A stretch of DNA of 64,000 nt from Variovorax saccharolyticus (GTDB lineage: Bacteria > Pseudomonadota > Gammaproteobacteria > Burkholderiales > Burkholderiaceae_C): contig NZ_JASZYT010000006.1 of the NCBI RefSeq assembly GCF_030316765.1, positions 186,001 through 250,000 of the forward strand. Reading direction: 5' to 3'. The notes beneath the pieces were generated by a model, which had not been told where the DNA came from, ran no database searches, and saw only the letters and a list, made by a program, of their open reading frames with translations. The first letter of the stretch is position 1. Each line of letters starts with the position of its first letter. Shown piece after piece: positions 1 to 8,057 of this stretch. A program made the translations under genes and the position numbers.

Positions 1-815
1 GCGTCCTTGCGCGCGCGCTCGAACACCAGCGGCGGCATCAGGAACACCAGGTGGCGGTCGGTCACCGCGAAGTCGTGGACCATCGGCAGCGCCGGGACCG
101 GCAGCGCATCGGCCCGCCGCAATGCGCCGTCGGGTGCGATCTCGTAGAGCATCAGCAGCCCCTGGCCGGAGCCGATGCCGAAGTTCCACACCGACCCGTC
201 CGGGTCCACGCGGGGATGGGCGGAGAACGGCAAGCCCGCCAGATCGCCGCGCCAGGTCTTGACGCCCAGCGTGCCCAGGCTGCCGGGATCGACCCGCGTG
301 GCCGAACCGCCTTCCCACAGGGCCAGCAGTTCGCCGCCCAGCGGCAGGAGGTTGGTGTTCGCGACGTTCATGCTGTCGGGCGAAGTCGCCGGCGCCACCC
401 CCGGCAGGATGGTGCCGAAAGCCTCATCGAGCCGGCGCCCGGCGCGCAATTCGGCCGTGCGCTTGCCGGTGGCGACGAAGCGGCCCTGGTGCCGCACCTC
501 ACGGCCCTCGATGACAAAGCGCTGCGTCATGCCATCGCCGTCGAACCAATGGTGGTAGCGCTCGCCGCCGAGGTCGTGGCCGGCCGGCCCGACCCGGTAC
601 AGCGTGCCGGACAGCGCGTCCGGGAAGCGGCCGCGCACCACGGCGCGGGTCGGCGCGAGGTCGGCCGGCGGCGTGGCGAAGCCGATCTTCCAGCCGGCGC
701 CGGAAGCGTCGAACTGGGCTTGCCAGCCGTCGGGATTCGCGGCTCGCGCAGCCCGGGGCAGCAGCGGTGCCGCACCGGCGGCAGCCAGCAGGCGCAAAAG
801 TTCGCGGCGGTCCAT
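1..815 (-). CDS. Carotenoid oxygenase (RPE65/CCD family), Tat-exported, 3' end outside window
   Basis: This is an Fe(II)-dependent oxygenase of the carotenoid/stilbene cleavage family; only the first 271 residues lie in the window. The start MDRRELLRLLAAAGA has a twin arginine followed by a hydrophobic run and an Ala-x-Ala site near residue 25, so Tat export to the periplasm is likely. Family hallmarks are LYRVGPAGHD (72-81), HHWFDGDGM (88-96) and two candidate iron-ligand histidines, H200 (FSAHPRVDPDG) and H247 (MVHDFAV). The remaining two ligands expected for a seven-bladed propeller would be encoded beyond base 1. It lies 7 nt downstream of the DUF2141 gene, so the two are probably co-transcribed. 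The substrate cannot be read; lignostilbene-type or apocarotenoid substrates are both possible. Confidence 0.85.
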   Translation of the reverse strand, partial: MDRRELLRLLAAAGAAPLLPRAARAANPDGWQAQFDASGAGWKIGFATPPADLAPTRAVVRGRFPDALSGTLYRVGPAGHDLGGERYHHWFDGDGMTQRFVIEGREVRHQGRFVATGKRTAELRAGRRLDEAFGTILPGVAPATSPDSMNVANTNLLPLGGELLALWEGGSATRVDPGSLGTLGVKTWRGDLAGLPFSAHPRVDPDGSVWNFGIGSGQGLLMLYEIAPDGALRRADALPVPALPMVHDFAVTDRHLVFLMPPLVFERARKD

Positions 816-822
816 GGCGGCC

Positions 823-1236
823 TCAGCGCAGGTGCACCGTGATACTGGCATCGCCGTCGAGCCGGACGGCGGCGGCATCGAAGGTCGGCGGCCCCATGGT
901 GCCGCGGGCGTCGTTGGAGAAGCCATGGCGCTCGACCGGCAGGCCGAGCGGATTGGCGTCGAGTTTCCCGTTGCCGTTCTGGTCGACGAAAAGCTTCAGC
1001 GCGTAGCGCCCGGCCGGCAGGCCGACGAAGACCATCTGGGCGCCACCATCGCGCAGCGGCACCACCTGCGCCGCGATCGATTTGCCGGTCGCGAAGCCCT
1101 CGGCGCTATCGAACATCGCGACATAGAGGGGCGACGCCGTGGCCGGGCCGTCGGCGACGGTCACGCGCAGGTCGGCCGCGGCGGCGGCCAGCGGGCCGAG
1201 CAACGCCGCAGCAAGAACAGTTCGAAGCGGATTCAT
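823..1236 (-). CDS. DUF2141 family secreted protein
   Basis: A 137-residue protein with a signal peptide (MNPLRTVLAAALLGPLAAAAA, cleavage near residue 21). The mature part resembles DUF2141: a beta-sandwich-like domain with the motif KLFVDQNGNGKLDANPLG near residues 84-101, which looks like an Asp/Asn-rich loop able to bind a cation, and a later GFSNDARG. The ATG at 1236 is chosen because a GGAGG ribosome site lies just upstream and the signal peptide starts there. The function of the family is unknown. In other genomes it often sits near carotenoid or lipid genes (family knowledge, not checked), and here it directly precedes a carotenoid oxygenase in the same direction. It is divergent from the siderophore receptor. 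Confidence 0.8.
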   Translation of the reverse strand: MNPLRTVLAAALLGPLAAAAADLRVTVADGPATASPLYVAMFDSAEGFATGKSIAAQVVPLRDGGAQMVFVGLPAGRYALKLFVDQNGNGKLDANPLGLPVERHGFSNDARGTMGPPTFDAAAVRLDGDASITVHLR

Positions 1237-1417
1237 GGAGGTCCTCCGTAGGAATGAAGGACCGGACGATCTCGCGAGGCGCCCACCGGGGCCAGCAGGA
1301 TGCGACGAAATGCGGAAAAGGCGGCGCCAGCTGCGGCAGAGGGCGCCCTGGCGCCAAAAAAACAACGGCGCATGCGTCTTCCGGACGCCGCGCCGAAACA
1401 AATCCACAAGTCAAAAC

Positions 1418-1436
1418 GATAATACTAACCGTTCTC
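1418..1436 (+). promoter_or_regulatory. Candidate Fur box / promoter of the siderophore receptor
   Basis: GATAATACTAACCGTTCTC matches the 19-base Fur consensus at 14 positions. It lies 21 bases before the receptor ATG, and its GATAAT half also serves as a plausible -10 hexamer, so Fur binding would block the polymerase. The same intergenic region starts the DUF2141/carotenoid oxygenase unit on the other strand. Fur itself is encoded at 31239-31658. Confidence 0.65.
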
Positions 1437-1457
1437 ATTTGCACTTTCGCTGCCGCC

Positions 1458-3668
1458 ATGACCTCCCTCCATTTCCACCTTCGCCCCGTCGCCCTCGCCA
1501 GCGCACTGGCCATGCAGGCCCTGGCGGCCGTCGCCCAGACCGCGCCGGCGGCTGCGGAGCAGGGCGGCACCCTGGCCACCGTGACGGTCGAGGCCAGCGC
1601 GGACGCTTCCGCCGGCGGCCTGACCAAGCCCTTCGCCGGCGGCCAGGTGGCGCGCGGCGGCCGGGTCGGCATCCTGGGCACCCAGGACAACATGGCGACG
1701 CCGTTCTCGATCACGACCTACACCAACCAGCTGATCCAGAACCAGCAGGCCCAGAGCGTGGCCGACGTGCTGCTGAACGATCCGTCGGTGCGCACTGCGC
1801 GCGGCTTCGGCAACTTCCAGGAGCTCTACGTGATCCGCGGCTTCCCGGTGTACTCGGACGACGTGGCCTACAACGGCCTCTACGGCATGCTGCCGCGCCA
1901 GTACATCGCCTCGGAGTTCTTCGAGCGGGTCGAGGTGTTCCGCGGCGCCAACACCTTCCTCAACGGCGCCGCGCCTTTCGGCAGCGGCCTGGGCGGCGCC
2001 CTGAACCTGCTGCCCAAGCGGGCGACGAGCGAACCGCTGACCCAGGTCAGCGCCGGCGTGCAGACCGGCGGCGAAGGCTTCATCGCGGCCGACATCGCGC
2101 GCCGCTTCGGACCCGACGACAGCACCGGCATCCGGCTCAATGCGGTGCGGCGCGACGGCGGCACCGGCATCGACAACGAGAAGCGCGACCTGAGCGCGTT
2201 CAGCCTCGGCTTCGACTGGCGCAGCCGCAACGTGCGGGTGTCGGCCGACGTCGGCTACCAGGACCACACGCTGACCGAGGGCCGGCCGAGCGTGACGCCG
2301 TCGTCCACGCTGCCGATCCCCCGCGTTCCCGACGCCCAGTCCAACTTCGCCCAGCCGTGGACCTACTCGTCGGAGCGCGACAAGTTCGGCACCGTGCGCG
2401 CCGAGGTCGACATCACCGACAGCGTGATGGCCTGGGCCGCGGGCGGCGTGCGGCGCAGCACCGAGGACAACGTGCTGGCGAACCCGACCGTGACCAACGT
2501 CTTCGGCAACACCACCGGCACGCGCTTCAGCAACACCCGCGAGGACAAGGTCTCGACCGGCGAGATCGGCGTGCGCGGCAAGTTCAACACCGGCTCGGTG
2601 GGCCACACCGTGGTGGCGTCGGCGACCACCTTCGACAACGACCGCTACAACGCCTACGCGATCTCGGCGGCGAGCCTGCGCAACAACATCTACTTCCCGT
2701 TCCCGTCGCCCTACCCGATCGCCAACGGCCCCGGCGCCTTCGTCGGCAACCTGCTCAGCAGCCCGGGCCTGACCGACAAGATCAACACCTCGAGCCTCGC
2801 GCTGGCCGACACGATGTCGTTCTACGACGACCGCGTGCTGCTGACGCTGGGCGCGCGGCGCCAGACCATCGAGCAGACCACCTTCGCCTACAACACCGGC
2901 CTGCAGACCAGCGACTACGACGAGAGCAAGACCACGCCGGTGGCGGGCATCGTCTTCAAGGCGACGCCCGAAGTCTCGATCTACGGCAACTACATCGAAG
3001 GCCTGGTCAAGGGCAATGTCGCGCCCACGGTGGCGAACAACCTGCCCGTGGTCAACGGCGGCCAGGCCTTTGCGCCGTCCCAGACCAAGCAGACCGAAGT
3101 CGGCGTCAAGTACGAAAGCGGCGGACTCGGCGCCAGCGCGGCCTACTTCGACACCAAGCAGCCGAATTTCTTCATCGTCAACCAGGTCTACGGGCCCAAC
3201 GGCGAGCAGCGCAACCGCGGCCTGGAGTTCATGCTGTACGGCGAACCGGTCAAGGGCCTGCGCCTGCTCGGCGGCCTGACGCTGCTCGATGCCGAGCAGG
3301 TCGACACCGTGGGCGGCCTGACCGACGGCAAGGACGTGATCGGCATCCCGAACCAGCAGTTCAACTTCGGCGCCGAGTGGGACGTGCCGGGCGTGCCGGG
3401 CTTCGCGCTCAACGCCCGCCTGATCTACACCTCCAAGCAATACGCCAACGCCACCAACACCCAGGAAGTGCCGTCCTGGAACCGCTTCGACGTCGGCGCG
3501 CGCTATCTGGTCGACCTCGGCAACAGCCGCCTGCTGACGCTGCGCGCACGCATCGACAACCTGTTCAACAAGTCCTACTGGGCATCGGTCGGCGGCACGC
3601 AGGGCTCCAACTACCTGATGATGGGCGCGCCGCGGACCTTCATCGTGAGCGGCACGATCGACTTCTGA
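1458..3668 (+). CDS. TonB-dependent siderophore receptor
   Basis: A 736-residue outer-membrane receptor for a ferric siderophore. The ATG at 1458 starts a signal peptide ending near ALAAVAQ (about residue 27); a longer reading frame exists upstream but would bury the signal peptide. The plug domain follows, with TTYTNQLIQNQQAQSVADVL, the signature VIRGFPVYSDDVAYNG, and RVEVFRGANTFLNG. The remainder alternates polar and aromatic residues like a 22-strand barrel and ends in a C-terminal phenylalanine (VSGTIDF), as needed for barrel assembly. A Fur box lies directly upstream. A PepSY membrane protein begins 13 nt downstream. Uptake needs TonB-ExbB-ExbD; exbB and exbD are in this window but no tonB is. 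The siderophore is unknown. Confidence 0.93.
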   Translation: MTSLHFHLRPVALASALAMQALAAVAQTAPAAAEQGGTLATVTVEASADASAGGLTKPFAGGQVARGGRVGILGTQDNMATPFSITTYTNQLIQNQQAQSVADVLLNDPSVRTARGFGNFQELYVIRGFPVYSDDVAYNGLYGMLPRQYIASEFFERVEVFRGANTFLNGAAPFGSGLGGALNLLPKRATSEPLTQVSAGVQTGGEGFIAADIARRFGPDDSTGIRLNAVRRDGGTGIDNEKRDLSAFSLGFDWRSRNVRVSADVGYQDHTLTEGRPSVTPSSTLPIPRVPDAQSNFAQPWTYSSERDKFGTVRAEVDITDSVMAWAAGGVRRSTEDNVLANPTVTNVFGNTTGTRFSNTREDKVSTGEIGVRGKFNTGSVGHTVVASATTFDNDRYNAYAISAASLRNNIYFPFPSPYPIANGPGAFVGNLLSSPGLTDKINTSSLALADTMSFYDDRVLLTLGARRQTIEQTTFAYNTGLQTSDYDESKTTPVAGIVFKATPEVSIYGNYIEGLVKGNVAPTVANNLPVVNGGQAFAPSQTKQTEVGVKYESGGLGASAAYFDTKQPNFFIVNQVYGPNGEQRNRGLEFMLYGEPVKGLRLLGGLTLLDAEQVDTVGGLTDGKDVIGIPNQQFNFGAEWDVPGVPGFALNARLIYTSKQYANATNTQEVPSWNRFDVGARYLVDLGNSRLLTLRARIDNLFNKSYWASVGGTQGSNYLMMGAPRTFIVSGTIDF

Positions 3669-3681
3669 CGGGCGCTTTCGC

Positions 3682-4947
3682 ATGCGGGCCTTCTGGACCA
3701 CCGTCCACCGCTGGCTCGGTCTCGCGGTCGCGCTGTTCCTGGTCGTCTCCGGACTGACCGGCGCCGTCATCTCGTGGGACCACGAGATCGACGGCTGGCT
3801 CAACAGCGAGCTCTACGACACCCCCGCGCGGGGCCCGTTCCGCGACCCGCTCGAACTCGCGGCCGCGGTGGAAGCCAGCGACCCGCGCGCCCGGGTCGCC
3901 TACCTGCCCCTGGGCTTCGAGGAAGGGCACGCGGCCGGCTATTTCGTGCAGCCGCGCATCGATCCGGCAACCGGCAAGCCCTTCCGGCTCGGCTACAACC
4001 AGGTCTTCGTCGACCCGGTGACGGCCGAGGTGCGCGGCCGGCGCGACTCGACCGCGATCTCGCTCAAGCCCGAGACGCTGATGCCCTTCCTGCGCAAGCT
4101 GCACTACATGCTGCACGTGCCGGCCCTGTGGGGCACCGACCGCATCGGCTGGTGGATCATGGGCACCGTGGCGTTGATCTGGCTGGTCGACAGCTTCGTG
4201 GCGATCTACCTCACGATGCCGCGCCGGCAGCGAAGGCCCGCGCATCCGGAGCACCGTCCGCCGGCGGCCTGGTGGCGACGCTGGAAGCCTTCCTGGGCGG
4301 TGCGCTGGCGCGCCGGCGGCTACAGGCTCAACTTCGACCTGCACCGCGCGGGCGGGCTGTGGATCTGGCCTTTCATCATCGTGATCGCCTTCACCTCGTT
4401 CTCGCTGAACCTCTACAAGGAAGTCTTCTACCCGGTGCTGTCCCTGGTGTCGAAGACCACGCCCGGGCCATCGGCGCTGGTGCCGCTGGCCCCGCTGGGA
4501 ACGCGCATCGAGCCGACCCTGGGCTTTCGCGAGACCATCGCGCTGGCCGAGGCCGAAGCCAGGCGCCGCGGCTGGACCACGCCGCTCGGCGGCATCTTCT
4601 ACAACGCGCGCGGGGGCTTCTACAACGTCTCCTTCTTCGACCATGCGACGCACGACGACAGCGACGGCATGGGCCTGTCGAACCTCTACATCGACGGCCG
4701 CGACGGCCACCTGATCAGCAGCAACCAGCCCTGGCACGGCACGGCCGCCGACGTCTTCGCGCAATTGCAGCTGCCGCTGCACGGCGGACGCATCCTCGGC
4801 CTGCCGGGCCGCATCCTGATGTCGCTGATGGGCCTGGTCGTGGCGATGCTCTCGGTCACGGGGATCGTGATCTGGGCCCGCAAGCGCCGGGCGCGCGTGG
4901 TGAATGCGCATCGGCCGGCGGCAGGAGGACAGCGCAGGCTGGCCTGA
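3682..4947 (+). CDS. PepSY-associated transmembrane protein
   Basis: A 421-residue inner-membrane protein of the PepSY-TM family, which often accompanies siderophore receptors and is thought to help reduce or release iron. Visible membrane segments are near residues 10-32 (GLAVALFLVVSGLTGAVIS), 155-175 (WWIMGTVALIWLVDSFVAIY), 225-245 (WPFIIVIAFTSFSLNLY) and 375-400 (LMSLMGLVVAMLSVTGIVIW). Between them are periplasmic PepSY-like stretches such as the ETIALAEAEARRRGW segment. Conserved histidines (LHYMLHVP, NFDLHRAGG) could bind heme or metal. It starts 13 nt after the receptor stop, so the two form one iron-responsive operon. A role as ferric-siderophore reductase is inference. Confidence 0.88.
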   Translation: MRAFWTTVHRWLGLAVALFLVVSGLTGAVISWDHEIDGWLNSELYDTPARGPFRDPLELAAAVEASDPRARVAYLPLGFEEGHAAGYFVQPRIDPATGKPFRLGYNQVFVDPVTAEVRGRRDSTAISLKPETLMPFLRKLHYMLHVPALWGTDRIGWWIMGTVALIWLVDSFVAIYLTMPRRQRRPAHPEHRPPAAWWRRWKPSWAVRWRAGGYRLNFDLHRAGGLWIWPFIIVIAFTSFSLNLYKEVFYPVLSLVSKTTPGPSALVPLAPLGTRIEPTLGFRETIALAEAEARRRGWTTPLGGIFYNARGGFYNVSFFDHATHDDSDGMGLSNLYIDGRDGHLISSNQPWHGTAADVFAQLQLPLHGGRILGLPGRILMSLMGLVVAMLSVTGIVIWARKRRARVVNAHRPAAGGQRRLA

Positions 4948-4969
4948 GTCGTAGCTTTGGGGGTACGAC
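4948..4969. terminator. Hairpin between convergent genes (candidate terminator)
   Basis: Perfect inverted repeat GTCGTA ... TACGAC around a 10-base loop, directly after the PepSY stop and before the convergent phzF end. There is no strong T run, so factor-independent termination is uncertain. Confidence 0.35.
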
Positions 4970-5018
4970 CGTTGTGCCTGTTGCAGAAGTTCAACCCGGC
5001 AGTTGGGCGCCTCGCGGA

Positions 5019-5849
5019 TCAGACGATCGGCCGCACGCTGCCCGATACGCGAACACTCGCCCCGACCGTCGGCGTGATCTCGACGTGCAGGCGCGAGCGC
5101 ATCCCCATGTCTTCGCCCTGGACGATATCAATGACCCCTTCGTGCGGCCAGCCAAGGTCGCGCAGATAACCGCCCAATGCCGCGGCGGCCGCCCCGGTGG
5201 CCGGATCCTCATACACGCCACCGAACGCAAACGGATTGCGGGCATGAAAGCGCCGCGGCAATTCGGCGTGAATCAGGCTGATGGTGCAAAGCTTCTCGGC
5301 CTTCATGAGCACCCGGCCGACTTCGAACTCATAGCGCATCGCGGCCAGTTCCCGGCGGCTTCGCAGCGGCAGCACCAGATGATCGGCACCTGCATTGGCG
5401 ATCGCGGGTGGGATCCGCGGATCGAGGTCATCCCGGTCGAGAGAGAACAGGCGCAAGGCAGCATCGACCAGCGCATCGGGTGCGGGCCGGCTGGCCGTCG
5501 GCGGCGACTGGAGTGCCGCCACCACCGTGGCGCCTTCTTTCCGACCCTCGACGCTGACGCGCGCAGCATTGAGTTGCAGCATGAAGACGCCGTCGCCATG
5601 GCGCAGCGCGAGCACCGCGCCGAGCGCAATCGTCGCGTGGCCGCAGAAGTCCACCTCGGCCTCGGGAGCGAAATACCTGACCCGCCAGCCGTCACCGGCG
5701 GGCGCGGCGAAAGCCGTCTCGGAGTAGCCGACTTCCGCAGCCACCGCCTGCATCGACTCGGCGGCAGGCAGGACGTCGCAGAGAACGACGCCGGCAGGGT
5801 TGCCGCCGACGTCGCCGTCCGAGAACGCCGCGACGCGTTCGACCTTCAT
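5019..5849 (-). CDS. PhzF family isomerase-like protein
   Basis: A 276-residue member of the PhzF/YddE fold (diaminopimelate-epimerase-like double barrel). The opening KVERVAAFSDGDVGGNPAGVV and the motif VGYSETAFA near residues 40-48 carry the catalytic glutamate of the family; VDFCGHATIALG follows, then DPATGAAAAALGGYL near the C-terminus. Its ATG overlaps the gshB stop as ATGA, so it is translationally coupled as the last gene of the gsh unit. Most housekeeping PhzF proteins have no known substrate, and nothing here points to phenazine synthesis, since no other phz gene is present. Confidence 0.88.
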   Translation of the reverse strand: MKVERVAAFSDGDVGGNPAGVVLCDVLPAAESMQAVAAEVGYSETAFAAPAGDGWRVRYFAPEAEVDFCGHATIALGAVLALRHGDGVFMLQLNAARVSVEGRKEGATVVAALQSPPTASRPAPDALVDAALRLFSLDRDDLDPRIPPAIANAGADHLVLPLRSRRELAAMRYEFEVGRVLMKAEKLCTISLIHAELPRRFHARNPFAFGGVYEDPATGAAAAALGGYLRDLGWPHEGVIDIVQGEDMGMRSRLHVEITPTVGASVRVSGSVRPIV

Positions 5850-6793
5850 GCCTTCACATGCGCCTCCAGCGCATCGATGAACATCGCCGGCACATCGAAC
5901 CCGGTCTGTTCCGTGATCTCCTGGAAACAGGTCGGGCTGGTGACGTTGATCTCGGTCACGTAGTCGCCGATCACGTCGAGGCCGATCAGCAGCAGCCCGC
6001 GCGGCGCCAGCGCGCGGCCCACGGCTTCTGCGATCTCGCGGTTCTTCGGCGTCAGCGGCTGGGCCACGCCCTTGCCGCCGGCCGCCAGGTTGCCGCGCAC
6101 CTCGGTGCCCTGCGGGATTCGGGCCAGCACGAAGGGCACCGGCTCGCCGCCGATGATCAGGATGCGCTTGTCGCCGGCCGAGATCTCGGGCACGAAGCGC
6201 TGCACCATGATGGTTTCGGCGCCGTCCTTGTTGAGCGTCTCGGTGATCGAGCCGAGATTGAGCCCGTCTTCGCGCACCCTGAAGATGCCCATGCCGCCCA
6301 TGCCGTCGAGCGGCTTGAGGATGATGTCCTTGTGTTCGGCATGGAAGGCACGCACGGCTGCCGGGTCGCGCGTGACCAGGGTCGGGCTGGTGAACTGCTG
6401 GAACTCCATCACCGCGAGCTTCTCGGGGTGCTCGCGCAGCGAGGCCGGCTTGTTGACCACCTTCGCGCCTTCGCGTTCGGCCTGGCCCAGCAGGTGCGTG
6501 GCGTAGATGTACTCGGCGTCGAAGGGCGGGTCCTTGCGCATGAGGACCGCGTCGAAGCCGTGCAGCGGCGCCTGGCGGCGCGGCGTTTCGGTGAACCAGT
6601 CGTCGCTGTTGCCGGTGAGCGTGATGTCGCGCACGCCGGCCGTCACGGGTTGCCCCGTCTGCCAGCCCATGTCGCGCGGCTCGCAGGCCGAGATGCTGTG
6701 GCCACGGCGCTGGGCCTCGCGCATCATCGAGAAGGTGGTGTCCTTGTAGATCTTGAATTGCTCGAGCGGGTCGGCGACGAAGAGGATGTTCAC
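5846..6793 (-). CDS. gshB: Glutathione synthetase
   Basis: Ligates gamma-glutamylcysteine and glycine with ATP in the cytoplasm, the second step of glutathione synthesis. It has 315 residues, the normal length. It opens NILFVADPLEQFKIYKDTTF, has ATP-grasp features (KDIILKPLDGMGGMGIFRV near 150-170 and EINVTSPTCFQEI near the end), and the motif MRKDPPFDAEYIYATHLL. The start is a GTG at 6793 that overlaps the benE stop (GTGA). It is separated from gshA by kup and benE but shares their direction, so one transcript may carry all five genes. Confidence 0.96.
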   Translation of the reverse strand: MNILFVADPLEQFKIYKDTTFSMMREAQRRGHSISACEPRDMGWQTGQPVTAGVRDITLTGNSDDWFTETPRRQAPLHGFDAVLMRKDPPFDAEYIYATHLLGQAEREGAKVVNKPASLREHPEKLAVMEFQQFTSPTLVTRDPAAVRAFHAEHKDIILKPLDGMGGMGIFRVREDGLNLGSITETLNKDGAETIMVQRFVPEISAGDKRILIIGGEPVPFVLARIPQGTEVRGNLAAGGKGVAQPLTPKNREIAEAVGRALAPRGLLLIGLDVIGDYVTEINVTSPTCFQEITEQTGFDVPAMFIDALEAHVKA

Positions 6794-8037
6794 GGGCTGT
6801 TCTTTCCAATGGCGGCTTTGGCGTCCTGCTTGATCTTGCACGCAGGCGCGATGTCCTTGCCGGTTGCGGCCTTCTTGCGGCCGAGTTGCTGGACGCCGAG
6901 CGCCAGCGCCCCGGCCACCACGCCCCAGAAGGCCGAGCCGATGCCCGCCAGCGTGACGCCCGAGAGCGTGACCAGGAAGGTGATCAGCGCCGCCTCGCGG
7001 TGCGGCTCGTCGCGCACCGCAGCGGCCAGGCCGCCGCCGATGGTGCCGAGCAGTGCCAGGCCGGCGATGGTCGCGACCAGTTCCTTGGGGAAGGCGGTCA
7101 GGATGCCGGTGACCGCGGCCCCGAACAGGCCGATCACGATGTAGATCGCGCCGCAGCTGACCGCCGCGGTGTAGCGCCGAGCCGGGTCCTCGTGCGCCTC
7201 GCGGCCCATGCAGATCGCGGCCGTGATGGCGCTGAGGTTCAGGGCGAAGGCGCCGAAGGGCGCCAGCACCAGGGTGAAGAGGCCGCTGATCGTGATCAGC
7301 TTCGACACCGGCAGCTCGTAGCCCGCGGCACGGATCGCCGCGACGCCGGGCAGGTTCTGCGATGCCATGGTGACGACGAACAGCGGCAGCGCGAGACTGA
7401 CCACCGCCTGCCAGCTGAACACCGGCATCGTGAACACCGGCATCGCGAGGCTGAAGTGCACCGCACTCCAGGCCAGTTCGCCGCGCGCCGCGGCGAAGGC
7501 GATGCCGACCCCCAGCGTCAGCGGCACCGCGTAGCGCGGCAGCAGCCGCTTGCCCACCAGGTAGGCGCCGAGCATCAGCAGCACCAGCGGCAGCGCGGTC
7601 TGGGCCGCGACGAAGGCCTGCAGGCCGAAGCGCGCCAGCACGCCGGCCAGCAGCGCCGAGGCCAATGCCATCGGGATCTTGTTCATGACGCGCTCGAACC
7701 AGCCGGTGGCGCCGGCCAGCGCCATCAGCAGCGCGCAGACGATGAAGGCGCCGACCGCCTCGCCCATGCTGAAGCCGGCTCCGGCCACCGCCAGCACCGC
7801 GGCGCCGGGCGTGCTCCAGGCGATCATGACCGGCTTGCGCCACCACAGCGAGGGCAGCACCGAGGCCAGGCCCATGCCGAGGCCCAGCGCCCACATCCAG
7901 GAGGAGATCATCTCCGGCGTGGCGCCGAAAGCCTGCGCGGCCTGGAACACGATCGCCACCGAACTGGTGAAGCCGACCAGCACGGCCACGAAGCCGGCAG
8001 TGAAGGCCGAGAGGCTCAAATCCTTGAAGAACCGCAT
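6790..8037 (-). CDS. BenE family benzoate/proton symporter-like permease
   Basis: A 415-residue inner-membrane protein of the BenE family, with about 11-12 hydrophobic segments. Recognisable pieces are the N-terminal FFKDLSLSAFTAGFVAVLVG, PVMIAWSTPGAAVL, PLFVVTMASQNLPG, and FGAFALNLSAITAAICMG. E. coli YdcO and Acinetobacter BenE are relatives; benzoate uptake is the named activity, but no aromatic catabolism gene lies nearby, so the substrate is open. The ATG at 8037 has no Shine-Dalgarno. Instead a CACAAT hexamer ends six bases upstream, which suggests a very short or absent 5' leader. Its stop overlaps the gshB GTG. Confidence 0.88.
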   Translation of the reverse strand: MRFFKDLSLSAFTAGFVAVLVGFTSSVAIVFQAAQAFGATPEMISSWMWALGLGMGLASVLPSLWWRKPVMIAWSTPGAAVLAVAGAGFSMGEAVGAFIVCALLMALAGATGWFERVMNKIPMALASALLAGVLARFGLQAFVAAQTALPLVLLMLGAYLVGKRLLPRYAVPLTLGVGIAFAAARGELAWSAVHFSLAMPVFTMPVFSWQAVVSLALPLFVVTMASQNLPGVAAIRAAGYELPVSKLITISGLFTLVLAPFGAFALNLSAITAAICMGREAHEDPARRYTAAVSCGAIYIVIGLFGAAVTGILTAFPKELVATIAGLALLGTIGGGLAAAVRDEPHREAALITFLVTLSGVTLAGIGSAFWGVVAGALALGVQQLGRKKAATGKDIAPACKIKQDAKAAIGKNSP

Positions 8038-8043
8038 CCCTGG

Positions 8044-8049
8044 ATTGTG
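8044..8049 (-). promoter_or_regulatory. -10-like hexamer six bases before benE ATG
   Basis: Reading the minus strand, CGGCACAATCC is followed by AGGG and the ATG. With a usual 6-7 base distance from -10 to the transcript start, the mRNA would begin at or next to the ATG. No convincing -35 is visible. The same arrangement occurs before proA. Confidence 0.4.
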
Positions 8050-8057
8050 CCGGGGGC

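Noticed and set aside
1425..3803. Long minus-strand reading frame (792 codons) opposite the siderophore receptor
   Set aside because: It is antisense to a gene with clear receptor motifs, has a His/Arg/Gly/Ala-rich composition typical of high-GC shadow frames, and no recognisable domain.
5019..5849. Phenazine biosynthesis function for the PhzF protein
   Set aside because: No other phz genes are present; PhzF relatives with unknown roles are common in bacteria.
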